A stretch of DNA of 7,108 bases from Kiritimatiellia bacterium (lineage in GTDB: Bacteria > Verrucomicrobiota > Kiritimatiellia > UBA8416 > JABMPJ01). The stretch lies in the NCBI GenBank assembly GCA_029939545.1, contig JAOZSS010000063.1, positions 1 to 7,108 on the forward strand. The letters run 5' to 3'. Positions 6,442 to 7,108 of the stretch are shown here, one piece after another (the stretch's first letter is position 1; each line of letters starts with the position of its first letter). A model generated the notes under the pieces. That model was not told the DNA's origin, did not search any database, and saw only the letters and a program-made list of their open reading frames with translations. The position numbers and the translations under genes are program-made.

Positions 6442-7108
6442 ATGAAGCGCCTGATAGTCATCATATTGTTGGCAATGGTCACTGCGGTCATGGCCTCGGA
6501 TAACGGGAATGCACGCCTGGAGATAGGGGTGCGATCCACCTACTTCGAACTGCACGACAGCACGCGGGGTCCGAACGAGCACTACATGGGCAGTCTCGAT
6601 GAGCTCATCGAGGAGCAGGACTATCTACCGCTTCCTTTCATCAATGTCCGCTTCGGCCGGTACTTGGCTCTTGGCCTGGGATACGATCAGTTCCGCGTGA
6701 AGACGTGGAGTCGACCTGAGCCGGGTGATGGCGAGATAGGGCATAGCGACGGGACCCTTGATACCGCTGGGCCCACCATTTCGCTCCAGTGTTACATCCC
6801 GAACCGCACCCGCTACACCCCCTTCGTAGAGGCCGGCCTGCTGATTTACAACACGTACTTCGACCACCTCCCTGCCTGGCGCGACGCCCGGGGAGAAGTG
6901 AACTCTCACGTTCTCGAGATCCATGACGAGAACGGTTACCGCTTGAGTCTTGGATGTGATATCAGCCTTACCGAGAACTCGTCGCTATTGGTGACCGTCG
7001 AGCACACGTCCATGAAAGTCGATGCAACGTATTTTCTCAATGGCCGGTTGGCGGATACGACGACCTTCCCACTGGACAACACGCGCTATGGAGTTGGTCT
7101 GAAGTATC
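6442..7108 (+). CDS. Outer-membrane beta-barrel protein, 3' end cut off by the window
   Basis: An open frame of 222 codons with no stop before the window ends. The start is well supported by TAAGGAG (6427-6433), eight bases upstream. Residues 1-18 form a typical Sec signal peptide: MKR, a hydrophobic core, then cleavage probably after VMA. The mature part has repeated amphipathic strand-like segments rich in alternating aromatic and Gly residues (about 24-36, 65-88, 110-140, 164-200 and 211-222), including TPFVEAGLLIYNTYF (126-140). This fits a small eight-stranded barrel of the OmpW/OmpX/OmpA-transmembrane kind, although I cannot assign a family. The last visible stretch, TRYGVGLKY, looks like a final strand, so the stop is probably just past 7108. 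It may be a general membrane protein or aid export; its promoter sets it apart from the operon. Confidence 0.72.
   Translation, partial: MKRLIVIILLAMVTAVMASDNGNARLEIGVRSTYFELHDSTRGPNEHYMGSLDELIEEQDYLPLPFINVRFGRYLALGLGYDQFRVKTWSRPEPGDGEIGHSDGTLDTAGPTISLQCYIPNRTRYTPFVEAGLLIYNTYFDHLPAWRDARGEVNSHVLEIHDENGYRLSLGCDISLTENSSLLVTVEHTSMKVDATYFLNGRLADTTTFPLDNTRYGVGLKY

Noticed and set aside
5713..6582. A 289-codon minus-strand open frame over the flippase and the barrel-gene start
   Set aside because: It is a Gln/Arg/His-rich translation typical of an antisense shadow, it runs across two well-supported + strand genes and their promoter, and it has no domain.

Overview
This 7.1-kb window is part of a surface- or extracellular-polysaccharide gene cluster from a Gram-negative-type bacterium. 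Genes are dense, all on the + strand and GC-rich. The outer membrane is inferred from the last gene, a secreted beta-barrel protein. The gene set and the GC-rich clover-leaf intergenic repeat resemble what I associate with environmental PVC-type (Kiritimatiellota/Verrucomicrobiota-like) genomes. That placement is a weak impression, not shown by the sequence.

Layout. Bases 1-362 are a non-coding leader with a strong hairpin (214-242), a weak promoter candidate and a serine-rich mini-ORF. Bases 363-2276 encode a complete AsnB-type glutamine-dependent amidotransferase. Bases 2277-2435 are a spacer, mostly filled by a nested, clover-leaf-like inverted repeat (2280-2372). Three tightly packed genes follow: a GT4 glycosyltransferase (TTG start at 2436), a NodB/CE4-family polysaccharide deacetylase sharing a 4-base ATGA overlap with it, and a MOP-superfamily oligosaccharide flippase starting 5 bases after the deacetylase stop. 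Bases 6313-6441 hold a good sigma70-like promoter and hairpins. The window ends inside a signal-peptide-bearing outer-membrane beta-barrel gene (6442 to beyond 7108).

Working model (inference): the glycosyltransferase adds a sugar to a lipid-linked oligosaccharide on the cytoplasmic face. The deacetylase, which has no visible signal peptide, removes an acetyl group from a sugar there. The AsnB homologue either makes asparagine or amidates a sugar carboxylate, and the flippase moves the finished unit across the inner membrane. No polymerase, initiating glycosyltransferase, chain-length regulator or exosortase gene is present, so the pathway must be completed elsewhere. The barrel protein has its own promoter and may be unrelated to the pathway.

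I found no clearly novel defence, mobile or RNA-guided system. The most interesting items are the nested clover-leaf repeat, the atypical signal-less deacetylase with a long insertion, and the variant active-site motifs of the amidotransferase.
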